Below are positions 63,136-64,000 of a DNA stretch of 64,000 nt, piece by piece (position 1 is the first letter of the stretch; each line of letters opens with the position of its first letter). The notes below the pieces were generated by a model. It was not told the origin of the DNA, made no database searches, and saw only the letters and a program-made list of their open reading frames with translations. This DNA comes from a bacterium. Lineage in GTDB: Bacteria > 4484-113 > JAFGCY01. Made by a program: the position numbers and the translations under genes. The DNA is taken from contig JADZFO010000051.1 of the NCBI GenBank assembly GCA_020849855.1, forward strand, positions 17,271 to 81,270, given 5' to 3'.

Positions 63136-63783
63136 ATGTCAACGGGCCTGCTGAAGCGGCAACATTGCAGCAGAGGCTGCGTCGAGCCTGGCTCGCCGTG
63201 GAAGGTCGCGGCTGCACCGCGCAGTGCGGTCAAATGTGTTTACAGAGTACTTGATTCGACTGTCATCGTAGTTGTTCTGGCAGGTGTCCTGACAATAACT
63301 TCATGCCCACACGGAGATAGCGATAGAGAAACCCCTTCCGCAACAAGCATCGGGACTTCGAGCTTTCCCTTACCAGATGATTGGCCAATACCGGTTTCAC
63401 CGCCTACAGATTCTGTTCCGGCTGCTTTGCCTGAAGAAATGCAGGAATCGACCACGTCCGATCACACCAGATCCAAGACCACCGTCACCCTGAAGGAACC
63501 TTACGAGAGCATGACGGTAACATCCTGGGCGATTGGTTACTCCAATTCAGCCAGCTTTGACCTGCAAGCACAACAGATTGAAGCGCAGCTGAGACCCTTG
63601 GCCTACCGTAGACAAAAACGAAACCCTGTAGATTCACTCACCTACTTTTCCTCGGACGCAAAAACGACAGTAATTCTGAGCTCGCATACGTCTCCAACCA
63701 AAGAAGATACATACAGTATCTACGTTGGAATCTCAGATAAAGTCATATCTCCCGATCAAGCAGCTATTACTGATGCTCTTTGA
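63136..63783 (+). CDS. Probable membrane or lipoprotein, function unknown
   Basis: The 215-residue product has a basic, Cys-containing N-terminus, a hydrophobic segment (about 39-55; VIVVVLAGVLTITSC) that ends in a possible lipobox Cys, a Ser/Pro/Thr-rich linker and a C-terminal domain of about 100 residues (VTSWAIGYSNSASFD, VILSSHTSPT, YSIYVGISD). No family is recognised. The ATG is supported by the TACAAT just upstream, although it leaves an unusually long stretch before the hydrophobic segment. Codon use is less GC-rich than in the rest of the window, which suggests transfer or weak expression. Confidence 0.55.
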   Translation: MSTGLLKRQHCSRGCVEPGSPWKVAAAPRSAVKCVYRVLDSTVIVVVLAGVLTITSCPHGDSDRETPSATSIGTSSFPLPDDWPIPVSPPTDSVPAALPEEMQESTTSDHTRSKTTVTLKEPYESMTVTSWAIGYSNSASFDLQAQQIEAQLRPLAYRRQKRNPVDSLTYFSSDAKTTVILSSHTSPTKEDTYSIYVGISDKVISPDQAAITDAL

Positions 63784-64000
63784 CATCCCCTGTAAGTAAC
63801 GCTGACCTGCAAAAGCGAAGCGCGATGCCACGATGCTGTCGAATCATTTGGACTGGCCGGCGGCGACTATGCGCCGCCCCTTGTATGTTTACGAGGTACG
63901 TGGAGTCACTTTCCCGCCCCGCAGGGTTTCATCAACCTTGGCCCGTAGATCAGTGCCCCCGTACGGCTATCGGCGGCCGGGATGTCCGGACGGTATCCGA
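63784..64000 (-). other. Right edge: possible 3' end of a minus-strand gene, hairpin
   Basis: On the minus strand a 23-codon frame (ending at TAA 63891-63889) reads GGTDLRAKVDETLRGGKVTP near its end, which looks like a real C-terminus, but a TAG cuts it off about 24 codons upstream. Another frame is open from the edge to about 63908. A frameshifted remnant is possible. A 7-bp hairpin (63859-63865 with 63872-63878) follows. Too short to assign. Confidence 0.2.

Overview
The window is about 64 kb of GC-rich bacterial chromosome, densely coding on both strands. It comes from a diderm: there is an Mla (MCE) lipid-transport system, two RND efflux systems with TolC-type outer-membrane channels, and many lipoprotein or secretory signals. 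The cell is flagellated (flagellin behind a consensus sigma-28 promoter). Its rod-shape or division machinery is represented by a SEDS protein, and a yqeK / LytR-CpsA-Psr / rsfS locus is typical of Firmicutes and related deep-branching lineages. No gene gives a firm taxonomic placement. An uncultivated deep-branching diderm phylum is my best inference.

Layout. 1-7.2 kb: 3' end of an M28 peptidase, then mlaE-mlaF-mlaD and leuS on the minus strand. 7.4-10.5 kb: a cytoplasmic multi-PAS hybrid histidine kinase. 10.6-18.7 kb: a five-gene plus-strand copper/silver-efflux operon (TolC-like, two NosL-like proteins, CusB-like adaptor with two metal-binding fingers, CusA-like pump). 18.8-19.9 kb: a RodA/FtsW-type SEDS protein. 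20-34.4 kb, minus strand: two paralogous giant lipoproteins (cohesin-like, dockerin-like, Fn3 and PGRS-like glycine-repeat regions) behind a perfect CRP-type dyad, and two large hybrid kinases, one with a c-type heme motif. 34.6-40.4 kb: yqeK, LCP, a third dockerin lipoprotein, rsfS and tRNA-Ala(GGC). 40.5-46 kb: a glycine-rich secreted protein, then an operon of a small membrane protein, ribD, an XRE regulator with a dead S24 domain, a phosphoribosyltransferase and tpiA. 46-51.5 kb: a thermonuclease and an OppD-type ATPase, divergent from two unrecognised membrane proteins. 51.5-57.8 kb: a TolC-MFP-RND efflux operon. 58-61.5 kb: a DUF2892 protein and a 911-residue flagellin. 61.5-62.8 kb: non-coding repeats. 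62.8-64 kb: an AT-richer stretch with small unrecognised genes.

Common themes. Many junctions overlap by 1, 4 or 8 bases, which indicates translational coupling. Several genes have a TATAAT-like box only 6-8 bases before a GTG or ATG and no Shine-Dalgarno sequence (18762, 47633 minus, 47671, 63136, probably 36856 and 3536 minus), which points to frequent leaderless transcription. Others, such as mlaD, leuS, the lipoproteins and flagellin, have clear Shine-Dalgarno sequences.

Most notable: NosL-type copper proteins built into a Cus efflux operon; the cohesin-like/dockerin/glycine-repeat lipoprotein pair under a CRP-type site; overlapping divergent leaderless promoters at 47.65 kb; a proteolytically dead S24 regulator; and hairpin-rich repeat modules after the flagellin gene.
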